In this document: piece after piece, positions 52,187-62,291 of the stretch
Layout: each line of letters opens with the position of its first letter
Numbering within the stretch: position 1 is the stretch's first letter
DNA from: Lachnospiraceae bacterium
GTDB lineage: Bacteria > Bacillota > Clostridia > Lachnospirales > Lachnospiraceae
DNA length: 64,000 bases
Assembly: GCA_014239155.1 (NCBI GenBank)
Contig: JAAZZQ010000087.1
Span: 1-64,000, forward strand
Direction of reading: 5' to 3'
Program-made: the position numbers and the translations under genes
The notes under the pieces: generated by a model
What the model saw: the letters and a program-made list of their open reading frames with translations, nothing else
Databases searched by the model: none
What the model was told of the DNA's origin: nothing

Positions 52187-53047
52187 TTATTCATATGGTC
52201 TCTGATAAAAACGTCCTGAAATTTGTTGTGTATTAATTACATTGACAAATGCCTTTGGATCAACCTTCTTGATTCCTTTAATAATCTCCTTACACTCTGC
52301 CCGCGACACGACAGAATAGACAATCTTGCGCTCCTGGTGCTCATACGACCCTTCCGCCTGAATAATGGTAGCACCATGATTGCTATCCTTGGCAATGACC
52401 TCATAAACCCGTTTCGCATGATTTGTCACCACCAAAAGGGTATGTTGGCGGTACTGTTTAAACAATGTACGCAAAACCTGTGTAGAAGCATACTGAAAAA
52501 TAATAGAATACAACGCCTTTTCCCAGCCAAACAGCAACCCCACAACTACTAACAAAATAGCATTAAATCCAAGAATAATATTAAACGAATCCATTCCTGT
52601 TTTTTCGGACAAAAAGATACTAATAAAATCTGTTCCCCCTGTCGTCGCGTTCATCATTAGGCATAGGCTAATCGCAAAACCATTAATCATTCCGCCAAAC
52701 ACACTGATTAATAAGGTATCATACACAATCGCCTGTGATGGCAGAATATCCGTCAAGATATTTGTGAGCATAATACACAGGCACGAATACAGCGTAAATT
52801 TTTTGCCAATAAAGCGAAAACCAATATAAATTGGTCCTAGATTCAACAAAACATTAATTATAGTATATGGAAGTTCAAATCCAAAGGAGAGTTCAACAAT
52901 GCGCTGAATCAGCAATGTCAATCCCGTTACCCCGCCGGGATATAAACCGCCTGTCCGCACAAAAGTCTTAATATTCAAAGCTATGATTACCGACGCAATA
53001 CAGATGACAACAATCCGCTTTGCATCCTCCTTAAAATTAAATTTCAT
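52187..53047 (-). CDS. YitT-family membrane protein (DUF2179)
   Basis: A 286-residue protein with five membrane helices and TGGLYPGGVTGLTLL early, then a C-terminal cytoplasmic DUF2179 domain (HTLLVVTNHAKRVYEVI, ATIIQAEGSYEHQERK). The start is ATG 53047 (GGAGGAG upstream), overlapping the GH95 stop by 4 bases (ATGA); the longer frame is not needed. Function of the family is not established; transport is suspected. Confidence 0.9.
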   Translation of the reverse strand: MKFNFKEDAKRIVVICIASVIIALNIKTFVRTGGLYPGGVTGLTLLIQRIVELSFGFELPYTIINVLLNLGPIYIGFRFIGKKFTLYSCLCIMLTNILTDILPSQAIVYDTLLISVFGGMINGFAISLCLMMNATTGGTDFISIFLSEKTGMDSFNIILGFNAILLVVVGLLFGWEKALYSIIFQYASTQVLRTLFKQYRQHTLLVVTNHAKRVYEVIAKDSNHGATIIQAEGSYEHQERKIVYSVVSRAECKEIIKGIKKVDPKAFVNVINTQQISGRFYQRPYE

Positions 53048-55395
53048 AAGTTTTTCTCCTCCAATACAATCTCCATCCAGCAATCTTTTTTCAATTGTAA
53101 CTCCACACAAATATTTTGGTAGACAAACTTGCGCCGTGTATCACATCCGCTACAGACTTGCGCGTTCTCCAATTTTCCATCTTTCCAGACAATATTCATA
53201 CGCGCATTTTTGTAGATCCGAACACCTGTTAATTTCCCACTTTTCCAAGCAGATGGAAGTGCTGGAAGCAACACAACTCTATCCGCATTGCTCTGCACCA
53301 ACATTTCCACCATCGCCGCTGTCGCCCCAAAATTTCCATCAATCTGAAACGGCGGATGATTGTCAAACAGATTAGGCAATGTAGATTTTGTCAAAAGCTG
53401 CTGTAAATTCTCGTGTGCCTTCTCCCCATCCCAAAGCTTCGCATAATGATTCATGATCCATGCGCGGCTCCAGCCTGTATGTCCTCCTCCACTCTCCAAA
53501 CGCTTTTGTAATGTACGCTCTGCTGCTGCCGCAAGTTCTGGCGTTCCATCTTTTGTAATCTGGTCTGACGGGTGCAATCCATACAGGTGCGAAATATGTC
53601 TGTGTCCGGGTTCCTTCTCCTCATACGCTTCGCACCACTCAAGGATTCTGCCATCACTGCCTATGCGTGTGGGAATCAGTTGTTTGCAGGCGTCGGCAAT
53701 CTGTCCGTCAAGTTCGTCAGACACCCCTAAAGCTTGTGCTGCCTGATTACACTGTGAAAATAAATCTCGTAAGATCTGATTATCCATTGTTACACCAACG
53801 GAATTTGCCCCCTGCTCTCCATTGGGCAATATAAATGTATTTTCTGGCGACACACTGGGGCATGTGCACAAGTACGACACACCATCAATCTCATATTCAA
53901 TACAAAAATCGAGGAAAAACTGTGCTGCTTCCCGCATTACTGGAAACATTTTTTGCAGAAATTCTATGTCACCTGTATATATATAATGTGTCCAAATATG
54001 TGTGCATAACCATGCACCTCCCATCACCCAAAAGCTTCCGGGAATCCACAAATCCTGTGGTGCAGTGTCTCCCCAGATATCTGTGTTGTGATGCGCCACA
54101 AACCCGCGGCAGCCATACATAACCTTCGCAGTTCTCTTGCCATTGGGGAGCATCTTTTGCAGCAAATCAAACAACGGCAGATGACACTCCCCTAAATCGC
54201 AGGTTTCCGCCAGCCAATAATTCATCTCCGTGTTAATGTTGATTGTATACTTGGCATCCCACGGTGCCTCCATATCCTTGTTCCACAACCCTTGCAACGT
54301 GGCAGGCAATGTGCCCGGACGACTGCAACTGATAAGTAAATATCTACCAAAATTAAAATAAAGCTGTTCTAAACTTATATTTATTTTTCCTGCTGCTATT
54401 TCTTCCAGACATTTATCGGTAGGTTTCTGTAGTATCTGCTCTTCCGAATCCAAGGTCAATGACATTCTGTCAAAATAAGACCTATACTCTGTAATATGTC
54501 TCTCCAAAAGTACCTCATAGCGCTTAGATGCTGCCTTTTCCAACTTTTCAGAGAGTACATTTTGCAATGCAATTTCTTTTTCCTGTACACGGTAAGTAGT
54601 CACTGCACTCCAATATAAAAATACCTCTGTGGCATCATAAATAACAATGTTCTCGCCAATCACTTCAATCTTTCCATCAGGACTTACTGCCTTGCACATC
54701 ATGGCATAATCCAGCCCATCACGTCCCAGATTTCCACCAAGTATAATACTATCCTTCGATGCTGCTTTAGAATATTCATAGATATGATGCCTCGACTGCA
54801 TAATATCTAAATTCATTTTATTTTTCCCGCTGACAGTCAAATGCATTACACACACATCATCTGGTGCTGATATAAAAATCTCTCGGTCATACACAGTATC
54901 ATCAAAAAGAAAATGCGCGTGAGAAATGGCTCTTTCTATATCCAGATCTCTTCTGTATGCACATACATCCTTGACTGTGGCATCCTTTACCGAATCAATG
55001 TAAACTTTTGTCTTGTTCTGTCGTTCGTTTGGCAAACCACATGGGCTTTCATAGTGAATCGTAATATCTCCAAGAGTCTGATAGATGCGCATTCCAAACG
55101 GTGTGCCACTCAGCGCCTGCTTACATAAGCGTTCCGCCTCATGAATTTTGCCCGCTTTAATTAACTCTCGTATTACAGGAAGTTTCTCCCTTGCACTCGG
55201 ATTATTCCTGTCCATAGGACCACCATACCACACAGTCTCCTCGTTGACTTGTATGTGCTCACAGCCAATACCGCCGAACACCATACCACCAATCCTACCA
55301 TTTCCAAGTGGAAGTGCCTCATTCCAGTCTATTGCAGGTCTGTCATACCATAACATTGTACACTTATTTCCGTCATGGCTTTTCTTCCTATTCAT
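53044..55395 (-). CDS. Alpha-L-fucosidase, glycoside hydrolase family 95
   Basis: A 783-residue GH95 enzyme. The N-terminal beta domain has WNEALPLGNGRIGGMVFGG and HIQVNEETVWYGGP. The (alpha/alpha)6 domain has NINTEMNYWLAE, HHNTDIWGDTAPQD, GHRHISHLYGLHPSDQI and FDNHPPFQIDGNFG. It has no signal peptide, so it acts on imported sugars. GH95 removes alpha-1,2-fucose or related L-galactose from mucin, milk or plant glycans. Start ATG 55395 follows AAGGAG; twelve upstream in-frame codons are less likely. Confidence 0.94.
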   Translation of the reverse strand: MNRKKSHDGNKCTMLWYDRPAIDWNEALPLGNGRIGGMVFGGIGCEHIQVNEETVWYGGPMDRNNPSAREKLPVIRELIKAGKIHEAERLCKQALSGTPFGMRIYQTLGDITIHYESPCGLPNERQNKTKVYIDSVKDATVKDVCAYRRDLDIERAISHAHFLFDDTVYDREIFISAPDDVCVMHLTVSGKNKMNLDIMQSRHHIYEYSKAASKDSIILGGNLGRDGLDYAMMCKAVSPDGKIEVIGENIVIYDATEVFLYWSAVTTYRVQEKEIALQNVLSEKLEKAASKRYEVLLERHITEYRSYFDRMSLTLDSEEQILQKPTDKCLEEIAAGKINISLEQLYFNFGRYLLISCSRPGTLPATLQGLWNKDMEAPWDAKYTININTEMNYWLAETCDLGECHLPLFDLLQKMLPNGKRTAKVMYGCRGFVAHHNTDIWGDTAPQDLWIPGSFWVMGGAWLCTHIWTHYIYTGDIEFLQKMFPVMREAAQFFLDFCIEYEIDGVSYLCTCPSVSPENTFILPNGEQGANSVGVTMDNQILRDLFSQCNQAAQALGVSDELDGQIADACKQLIPTRIGSDGRILEWCEAYEEKEPGHRHISHLYGLHPSDQITKDGTPELAAAAERTLQKRLESGGGHTGWSRAWIMNHYAKLWDGEKAHENLQQLLTKSTLPNLFDNHPPFQIDGNFGATAAMVEMLVQSNADRVVLLPALPSAWKSGKLTGVRIYKNARMNIVWKDGKLENAQVCSGCDTRRKFVYQNICVELQLKKDCWMEIVLEEKNL

Positions 55396-55457
55396 TTTTT
55401 CTCCTTTTGTACTTTCCACGCTAACTCTCACCCGCCCGCTTTAGCGGATACTCAAAT

Positions 55458-55490
55458 CAAGAAAACCCTTGATTTTCAAGAGTTTTCTTG
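55458..55490 (-). terminator. Hairpin between GH3 and GH95 genes
   Basis: CAAGAAAACCCTTG (55458-55471) pairs with 55477-55490, 13 of 14, with a 5-base loop. It lies between the GH3 stop and the GH95 start and could end GH3 transcripts or cap the GH95 leader. Confidence 0.5.
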
Positions 55491-55616
55491 TTAAAATTGA
55501 AAATTCCCTACAAATCATTTTATAGCATATTATATATATTTACAATAGCAGCTTTAGAAAAAAATAGAGTAGGGAAAAATTTTCCCTACTCACCTATATC
55601 TCCTTATGTCAAAAAA

Positions 55617-55697
55617 TATTCAAGAATGCCATCGGCATTCTTGCTGCGGCGTGCGGGTCAGCTCTGCTGACAGATTACGGATTCACACACCTGCAAT
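55617..55697 (+). repeat. Dispersed repeat, copy 2, with inserted hairpin
   Basis: It carries the same blocks as the copy at 13121-13185 in the same order (TGCGGCGTGCGGGTCAG, ATTACGG, CCTGCAAT). A 10-bp perfect hairpin (55621-55643, loop ATC) lies at its left end, and GTCAGC/GCTGAC forms a second small hairpin. It lies in the 432-bp space between GH3 and GH95, which otherwise shows only hairpins. Confidence 0.6.
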
Positions 55698-55827
55698 TTT
55701 GCCGGAGGCTTATCTCAGTTAGAGATTGTACTCCCACTGAGACAAAATTATATTTTACTTGTCACTTATAGAAGTAAGAGTCTTCTCCGACTGAGATAAA
55801 ACATTCTTACTCTGTTTCCTTCCTATC

Positions 55828-58593
55828 TTACTCAATACATGCTCGAAACTCCATATAGTCAATCTGCATGCCAGGCTTGAGAAACAGCATCTTCATTTGA
55901 TAGTACCCTGCCTCTAATTTTACACATAAAAGTTTCTGCTGTATCCATCTCCCATTTGTACCATTCGTCTGAAAAGTAGCTAACTCTTGCGCATTAAGAA
56001 TCGCTTTGCAAACACATTGTGCCTGATTTGTCTCCTTTGACATGATCCGCACAATCACATCATAGTATCCTGCCATCTCAACTGCAAAATGTCTCTCAGC
56101 TTCCACAGTCGTATTCCACACAATTCTACCATTATCGTCCAAGGCGTTTTCACCTTGCATATCTGTGCTAAGTGCTTTAATAAATGGTATTTTTACAATG
56201 CCGTTTCCTTCTCGTCCAAACGCGGGAGTTCTCATCAAAAAACGACAAATATTTATTGCACTTCTCTGTAACTCTCCAATCGTAAGCCTTCCTGTACCAA
56301 GCGCCTCAATAGAATCATCACCAAACGAGTTGATTTCCGCACCATTGTTATTCACAACCATATAGATGTCGTTCTGCGCTCGTACCATGTCCGCAGTGCG
56401 TCGAATAGAGCCTTCTCCTCCCTCCGTAACATCATTAATACTTGCCCACCAATCTGTCATCACAATTCCATTGTAGCCCCACTCTTTTCTCAAGATCGTT
56501 GTATTTAAATCATATGCCGATGCTGTCCAATAACCATTAACAGGATTGTATGAAGTCATTATCGACTGCGTATTTCCCTCTTTCACAGCAATCTCAAACG
56601 CCTTCAGATAAATTTCCCGCAGCGCCCTCTGAGAAATTACTGCGTTGACAACATGTCTTTTTGTCTCCTGCGAATTACAAGCAAAATGTTTGATTGTGGC
56701 ATGTACGCCCTTTTTCCCAATTCCACGAACCACAGCAGCAGCCATTTTTCCTGTCAAAAGTGAATCTTCTGAAAAATACTCAAAATTTCTGCCGTTAAGC
56801 GGGTGTCTATGGATATTGATACCCGGTCCTAAAAGTGCATCAATCTGATTTTGCACAAGCTCCTCACCGACGCAGCCAAACAGCTCTTGTGTGAGCACTT
56901 CGTCCCAAGTACATGCTATCAATGTACCAATCGGAACTTGTGTAGCGTGCGCACCATTGTCCATTCGGATTCCAGATGGTCCATCCGCACAACACCCTAC
57001 CGGAATACCAAACCGAAACAGTGTGTCAGACACCCCACCAAACGCAGCCGCCGTTCCCGGTGTCACTTTCGGACTACACATTCCTTCCCCTCTCACAATC
57101 GCTGCTAAGTCTCTTGTAGAAAGCTGAGCGATAAACGCTTCCATTGTGCAGTTTCCTTCCGCTACGTCTTTTAACAAAAATCCTTTATCTCCTGTATATG
57201 AAATTGTTTGAGGCAATCTGGACACAATTCGTTCTTTTAGATGAATTGTTCGCACTGGAACTGGCTCATACTCCAATGTCAGCGTATTGTCTGTTCCTGC
57301 AACCGCACGTATACGCTCAAATTCTTCCACAGGAGCCAATGCCTCCTCACACTGTTCTATTAAAAGGGTGTTCGCAAGCTGCCAATGCATTTTATTATCA
57401 ATGAGTACTTCCTCTGTATCACGCACATTGGTACCCACATAAAAATGGTATGTACCTGCCTCAAGCACATAGGCATGTCTATATCCACTGACACCACTGT
57501 CATCAAAAGAAGCAATCCTGTATACTGGAACTTCTATCTGCAATTTCTCTTCCTCTTGACACTCCAGATTCCGCGTCTTAGCAAATCCAATCAGCTCCCG
57601 CGCAGGTCTTCCCATACCACTTACAGGCTTTTCTACATACAACTGTACTATCTCACGTCCACTATAAGTAGTTCCAATGTTTTTCACCTTGCAAGTAAAC
57701 AAAAATGTAATCTTAACACCACTTCCCTCCACCTTAACTGCACTGTCCATTATCGAAAATTGTGTGTAGGAAAGCCCATATCCAAATGGATAGAGCACGG
57801 CATCTTTCGCAAACGTCTCAAAATATCTGTAACCGACATAAATGTCCTCCTGATATACGTTTTTCTCCATTCCACCATAATTTTTGTCAGACGGATAATC
57901 TGTAATGTTTTTCGCAATTGTATCTGTAAGTTTTCCCTGAAAAACTTCCTTTCCAGCAAGAACATCCGCTATGCCATTTCCGCCCTCCATACCGCCTTGC
58001 CATGCATACACTACTGCACTAATATGCGCGTTTTTTTGAACAAAACTCATATCTATAATATTCGCAACATTCAGCACTACAATTACATGTTTAAAAGATT
58101 CGCATACATTGTCAAGCATTTCCTGCTCTGCCCTTGACAGATAATAGCTTCCCTCTGTGGCAGCATTATCCTTATCTTCACCCGCTGTTCTCCCAATTAT
58201 TACAATTGCCTTATTCGATACAGCTGCAACCTTCGCGGCAAGTTCCTTTGACACTGGCATCTCCTGCTGGCACCAAGGTTCACTTGTCCAGCCACCCCCA
58301 CCGTTGTCATAAGGGTGATCCGAAATCCATTTCTCATAGCAGTCAACCAGCTCTTCATTGAGACAAATTTGATTATCCCTAAGCCCGTCCAACAAATTTG
58401 TTGTGTAAAGAACATTTACTGCACCACCTGAACCTGTACCACTTCTGTAATACTCCTTCTGGCATCTGCCAAACACTGCCACATGGTCATCTGTCAAAAG
58501 CGGCAACACCATATTCTCATTCTTTAAAAGCACCGCACCCTGCGCAGCAACCTTTCTACACAATTTTGTAATCTGACTCTGATTCTTTTCCAT
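55828..58593 (-). CDS. Beta-glucosidase-type glycoside hydrolase family 3, swapped domain order
   Basis: A 921-residue GH3 enzyme with the domains in reverse order. Residues 1 to about 230 are the alpha/beta sandwich that is normally second (AVFGRCQKEYYRSGTGSGG). A fibronectin-III-like domain follows (VKNIGTTYSGREIVQLYV). The TIM barrel (about 470-790) has GINIHRHPLNGRNFEYFSED, KHFACN and nucleophile Asp in GIVMTDWWA. About 130 C-terminal residues resemble a small carbohydrate-binding beta-sandwich. No signal peptide. Start ATG 58593 has GAGGA upstream. Two LacI-type palindromes precede it. Confidence 0.92.
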   Translation of the reverse strand: MEKNQSQITKLCRKVAAQGAVLLKNENMVLPLLTDDHVAVFGRCQKEYYRSGTGSGGAVNVLYTTNLLDGLRDNQICLNEELVDCYEKWISDHPYDNGGGGWTSEPWCQQEMPVSKELAAKVAAVSNKAIVIIGRTAGEDKDNAATEGSYYLSRAEQEMLDNVCESFKHVIVVLNVANIIDMSFVQKNAHISAVVYAWQGGMEGGNGIADVLAGKEVFQGKLTDTIAKNITDYPSDKNYGGMEKNVYQEDIYVGYRYFETFAKDAVLYPFGYGLSYTQFSIMDSAVKVEGSGVKITFLFTCKVKNIGTTYSGREIVQLYVEKPVSGMGRPARELIGFAKTRNLECQEEEKLQIEVPVYRIASFDDSGVSGYRHAYVLEAGTYHFYVGTNVRDTEEVLIDNKMHWQLANTLLIEQCEEALAPVEEFERIRAVAGTDNTLTLEYEPVPVRTIHLKERIVSRLPQTISYTGDKGFLLKDVAEGNCTMEAFIAQLSTRDLAAIVRGEGMCSPKVTPGTAAAFGGVSDTLFRFGIPVGCCADGPSGIRMDNGAHATQVPIGTLIACTWDEVLTQELFGCVGEELVQNQIDALLGPGINIHRHPLNGRNFEYFSEDSLLTGKMAAAVVRGIGKKGVHATIKHFACNSQETKRHVVNAVISQRALREIYLKAFEIAVKEGNTQSIMTSYNPVNGYWTASAYDLNTTILRKEWGYNGIVMTDWWASINDVTEGGEGSIRRTADMVRAQNDIYMVVNNNGAEINSFGDDSIEALGTGRLTIGELQRSAINICRFLMRTPAFGREGNGIVKIPFIKALSTDMQGENALDDNGRIVWNTTVEAERHFAVEMAGYYDVIVRIMSKETNQAQCVCKAILNAQELATFQTNGTNGRWIQQKLLCVKLEAGYYQMKMLFLKPGMQIDYMEFRACIE

Positions 58594-58690
58594 TTTTGTT
58601 ATCCTCACAGTTCTATCTTTTATATTTTCCTACATATTACGCATCCTTGTACACTTTCTTAAAATATTTTCTTTGTATGCCTACGCACAA

Positions 58691-58704
58691 TAAAAACGTT
58701 TTTA
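58691..58704 (-). promoter_or_regulatory. LacI-type operator O1 before GH3
   Basis: TAAAAACGTTTTTA is a perfect 14-bp palindrome with the central CG of LacI-family sites. It lies 98 bases before the GH3 start. A second identical site is 34 bp away. Confidence 0.75.
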
Positions 58705-58724
58705 TTTTTACTAACATATCATAA

Positions 58725-58738
58725 TAAAAACGTTTTTA
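58725..58738 (-). promoter_or_regulatory. LacI-type operator O2 before GH3
   Basis: Same sequence as O1, centred 34 bp upstream. It lies between the end of the LacI gene and the GH3 start, so binding by that LacI protein is the natural inference. Confidence 0.75.
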
Positions 58739-58802
58739 CAATCCCATTTTCTAACTTTATTTGTCTTTGTACAAAATACTCAAAGTAACAGAATAAAATT
58801 TG

Positions 58803-59807
58803 TTAAAATCTCCTCGTGCATGTCGATTCCCGTGGAATAATCCTGCCATGCAACACGTCAATGCAGCCTTTTTCCTCTCCTAAAATCAGCGCAATCAAAT
58901 GTTTGACCGCCAGTGTTCCTTGTTTTTCAAAAGAAGTTCTCATTGTGGTAAGCGATGGTTTTACAAGGCTTGATATCTCGATGTCATCACAACCGATAAC
59001 ACTCACCTGTTCCGGCACTCGTATGCCACTGTCCGTCAATGCCTTCACTGCACCGATGGCACTCAAATCATTCGCTGCAAATACTGCCTCTGGCAGCGGT
59101 CTACCCAACTGTAAAAATTGTTTCATGGAATTATAAGCATCTTCTTTTTCAAATCTGCCTTCTATAATATACGACTTATCCAAACAAATTCCCGCTTGCA
59201 TCAATCCTGTTTGAAAACCTTGCAAACGTTTCATATTATCATAATTATCATTTGCACCATTAACATACGCAAATGTATGATGTCCTAGCGACAACAAATA
59301 TTGCGCAACCATCTCCCCTTCATGATAAGAGTCAAAGACGACACTTGACATTCGCTCCCCTTGTAGCTCTCTATCCAAAAATATAGTTGGTGTCTGCGTC
59401 TTCTGAAAAAGAATTGTCTCTTTTTCCTTAATATCTTTGTTTAAAATAATCGCACCGTCCATGCGTCTTCCAAGAATGTTCGCCATCATATTATGCGCAC
59501 ATTCACTGACAAAAATGTTCAACTCATAGCCATAATTTTTGCACTCTTGATACACAGCATCTGCAAGAATATTATAATAAGTCCCTCTAATCGATGTAAG
59601 AAACAAACCAATTACCTTTGTATGCTGAGACTTTAAATTTCTTCCATTAAGATTTGGCACATAATTCAGTCGTTCTGCCACATCCAAAATATGCTGTTTT
59701 GTCTCTGAACGCAACACATCAACACCATTGAGTGCATTCGATACCGTTGAGATGGACACCCCTGCCTCTCGCGCCACATCTTTAATTGTCACCTTTTGTG
59801 TCGCCAT
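58803..59807 (-). CDS. LacI-family transcriptional regulator, 334 aa
   Basis: An N-terminal LacI helix-turn-helix (TIKDVAREAGVSISTVSNALNG) and hinge are followed by a periplasmic-binding-protein-like sensor domain (VIGLFLTSIRGTYYNILADAV, FAANDLSAIGAVKAL, VSVIGCDDIEISSLVKPSLTT). The start is ATG 59807 (MATQKV), with GAGGAG ten bases upstream; a GTG three codons earlier sits too close to it. It is directly upstream of GH3 and probably controls it by binding the two palindromes, with a beta-glucoside or related sugar as effector. Confidence 0.93.
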   Translation of the reverse strand: MATQKVTIKDVAREAGVSISTVSNALNGVDVLRSETKQHILDVAERLNYVPNLNGRNLKSQHTKVIGLFLTSIRGTYYNILADAVYQECKNYGYELNIFVSECAHNMMANILGRRMDGAIILNKDIKEKETILFQKTQTPTIFLDRELQGERMSSVVFDSYHEGEMVAQYLLSLGHHTFAYVNGANDNYDNMKRLQGFQTGLMQAGICLDKSYIIEGRFEKEDAYNSMKQFLQLGRPLPEAVFAANDLSAIGAVKALTDSGIRVPEQVSVIGCDDIEISSLVKPSLTTMRTSFEKQGTLAVKHLIALILGEEKGCIDVLHGRIIPRESTCTRRF

Positions 59808-60300
59808 ACCCTTCACACTCCTCTATCAGCGCTTTTTTTCAAAATAATAAAACCACTCTTTTTCCACAATTCTTTCTTATAAATTCATCTATAGTAACTA
59901 TTGTCTTTTGCCAATTCTAATTTTTTCTTTGTAATATTGACATAGTATAATGAATATGCTCTTTATCCGTTTCCATATATAGGATATTCATTATACTTTT
60001 GGCATATCTTCTGTGAAAATCGCTCAATATCCTCCAATATTTTTTAATATTAGTCATTTCTTTCTGTATTTGCACACAAAAAATAATATAATACTATAAC
60101 AAATATTTGTTCCTGTTTTTAGAATTCCGTATTCTTATGATAAGTATAACACAAGCTACTACTTTTGGCTACTTTAACCCATCGTCTAAAATCAATGGGA
60201 TTATAGCCCTATTTCAAAATATGATTATGCACATTATAGTATGGATAGAAGCAGAACATATCCTGTACTTGATATGCTTTATCTATCCGATTATAATGAA
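59808..60300. other. Intergenic region with long inverted repeat
   Basis: No gene is visible. It holds a perfect 14-bp inverted repeat (AGTATAATGAATAT, 59944-59957 and 59984-59997) spaced by 26 bases, next to a TTGACA on the plus strand with no gene for 600 bases after it. Confidence 0.4.
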
Positions 60301-60347
60301 AGACAGGCAGTTCACGCTTCTAATTTCTGATCGAATGGAATACTAGG
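60301..60347 (-). mobile_element. MITE type 2 end, inverted copy
   Basis: Forty-seven bases match the left end of the element at 47747 in inverse orientation with about three differences (shared core GATCAGAAATTAGAAGCGTG). The rest of the element is not recognisable to its left. Confidence 0.55.
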
Positions 60348-60410
60348 GCGTGTTTGAAAAATGTTTTCCGCCAGATGAACGTCATAATTTGTGCCATTGT
60401 CTATAAAATA
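60343..60410 (+). mobile_element. MITE type 1, decayed copy
   Basis: It begins CTAGGGCGTGTTTGAAAAATG, as at 35199, and keeps a later ATTTGTGCCA block, but no matching right end is seen. It shares the CTAG with the type 2 end at 60301-60347. Confidence 0.45.
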
Positions 60411-60573
60411 TAGTATTGCACCAAAGCTATGGAAAAATAGGGTATTTCTAAGCGGCACGTGCAGATACCTTGTAAAAACAGAATACCAAAAGTTTTAAAA
60501 ATTACTTATATGTGGCTGATGCCAAAGAGCAAAAAAGCTAATTAAGGGTAAATAAGGAAAGTGAGCAATCAAA

Positions 60574-61248
60574 ATGAAAAAGATATTAGTAATCGAAGAT
60601 GATGAAATCTTAAATTCCGGCTTATGCTATAACATTCAGAAAATAGAACTATTCCCTGTTTCTGCCTATTGTATAAAAGACGCAGAAGAAAAACTAAAAA
60701 AAGAAACTTTTGATTTGATATTGCTTGATATAAACTTACCAGATGGAAATGGGTTTGACTTTGCCCAAAAAGCAATGCCGAAATATCATACACCTCTTAT
60801 TTTCTTAACAGCGCATAATCTGGAAGAAGAAATGATTAAAGGACTGCAATTAGGCGCTGATGATTATATTGTGAAACCTTTTAGCATTAAAGTTGTTATG
60901 GAGAAAATACAAGTAGTATTAAGACGATGTTATGGTGGGCGTGGGGCAGAAATCTATTTTTGTGGTAATTTAGTCATTGACTTCAAAAATCATACCATCA
61001 TGCGTAAAAAAGAAGCCTTGGCTTTAACCCCCACTGAATTTGAAATTTTGCAAGTGCTTGTTGAGAACAGAGGACAGATTTTAACAAAAGATTTACTGTT
61101 AGAGAAAATATGGGATAGAAAAGGTAATTATGTAAATGAACATACACTGTCTTTGAACGTAAGCAGATTGCGAAATAAAATAGCGGATGATGAATTTAAT
61201 TATATTAAAACCATCTATGGATTAGGCTATAAATGGAGTGAAAACTAA
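60574..61248 (+). CDS. OmpR-family response regulator, 224 aa
   Basis: A receiver domain with phospho-acceptor D52 (LILLDINLPDGNG), acidic pair EDD at 8-10 and Lys in YIVKPFS, followed by a winged-helix DNA-binding domain (LALTPTEFEILQVL, TLSLNVSRLRNKI, IYGLGYKW). It is directly followed by its kinase gene. In BceRS-type systems this regulator activates the neighbouring ABC transporter promoter. Confidence 0.94.
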   Translation: MKKILVIEDDEILNSGLCYNIQKIELFPVSAYCIKDAEEKLKKETFDLILLDINLPDGNGFDFAQKAMPKYHTPLIFLTAHNLEEEMIKGLQLGADDYIVKPFSIKVVMEKIQVVLRRCYGGRGAEIYFCGNLVIDFKNHTIMRKKEALALTPTEFEILQVLVENRGQILTKDLLLEKIWDRKGNYVNEHTLSLNVSRLRNKIADDEFNYIKTIYGLGYKWSEN

Positions 61249-62265
61249 ATGAAACGACACAAATATCTGTTAATCTTTGTAAACATACTGCTACTTTTTG
61301 CCGGTATCTCCATCGTGCTGATACAAGTGGAAAGCACAATGATAAAAAGTACACTTGTATTGATTTTCCTGTCTTTTGGACTGGTAAATTGGGCAAATTA
61401 TCTTTATTTCCGTAAAAGATTTATCTGCTTTTCTAATGAAATGTGCCGTAATACGGAAAAGATATTACATGGGCATTCTATAAAATATCAACAAAACAAG
61501 GAGACACTGACCTCTAAAATGATTACGGAATTAGAGAAAGTAGAGGATATTTTTTCTTATCAGCTTACAGCGTGTATACAAGAAAAAAAAGAGTTGCAGA
61601 AAATGATTTCTGAACTTACACACCAAATCAAGACTCCTGTTTCTAATATTCAGATGTATTGTGATATGTTTTCTGACCCGAATATTTCTGATACAGAAGC
61701 CAGACAATTTGTATCTGTGATCCAACAACAATTAGGAAAATTAGAATTTTTACTGAATGTGCTTATCAAATCCTCCCGTCTTGAAACCGATATGATTAAA
61801 CTTCAAATGGAAAACAGTAGACTCATTGAAACATTAGCGATTGCTGTAAATAACGTAATCCAGAAAGCAGAGCAAAAAAAGATAGACATCTGCGTTTCAT
61901 GCAGACCTGCGATTCAAGTTTACCATGATATGAAATGGACAACAGAAGCGATTGAGAATATTTTGGATAACGCAATTAAATATACTCCCGAAAATGGAAA
62001 GGTTTTGATTTCCGTCAAGACTGGAGAAATGTATACTATAATTAAAATAAAAGACACGGGAAAAGGAATTGAAGCAGCACACGTCAATGATATTTTCAAA
62101 AGATTTTATAGAGAAAAGTCCTCATCAAAAGAGGAAGGATTAGGTTTGGGATTATATCTTGCAAGAAATATCATATCTTTACAGGGCGGTTATATCTCTG
62201 TTCATTCTGTGCTGGGGAAAGGCAGTTGTTTTTCTGTATGCCTGCCAAATCGTGTACATAAGTAA
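61249..62265 (+). CDS. Intramembrane-sensing histidine kinase (BceS-like), 338 aa
   Basis: Two membrane helices (about 7-26 and 34-53) are separated by only a few residues, so there is no outside sensor domain, as in BceS-type kinases. The dimerisation motif has H125 (ELTHQIKTP). The N box is NILDNAIKYTPENG, followed by DTGKGI and EEGLGLGLYLA. It starts directly after the regulator stop. In such systems flux through the partner transporter signals antimicrobial peptide stress. Confidence 0.93.
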   Translation: MKRHKYLLIFVNILLLFAGISIVLIQVESTMIKSTLVLIFLSFGLVNWANYLYFRKRFICFSNEMCRNTEKILHGHSIKYQQNKETLTSKMITELEKVEDIFSYQLTACIQEKKELQKMISELTHQIKTPVSNIQMYCDMFSDPNISDTEARQFVSVIQQQLGKLEFLLNVLIKSSRLETDMIKLQMENSRLIETLAIAVNNVIQKAEQKKIDICVSCRPAIQVYHDMKWTTEAIENILDNAIKYTPENGKVLISVKTGEMYTIIKIKDTGKGIEAAHVNDIFKRFYREKSSSKEEGLGLGLYLARNIISLQGGYISVHSVLGKGSCFSVCLPNRVHK

Positions 62266-62291
62266 ATTGTCTATTATTGTTCATAGACCCG

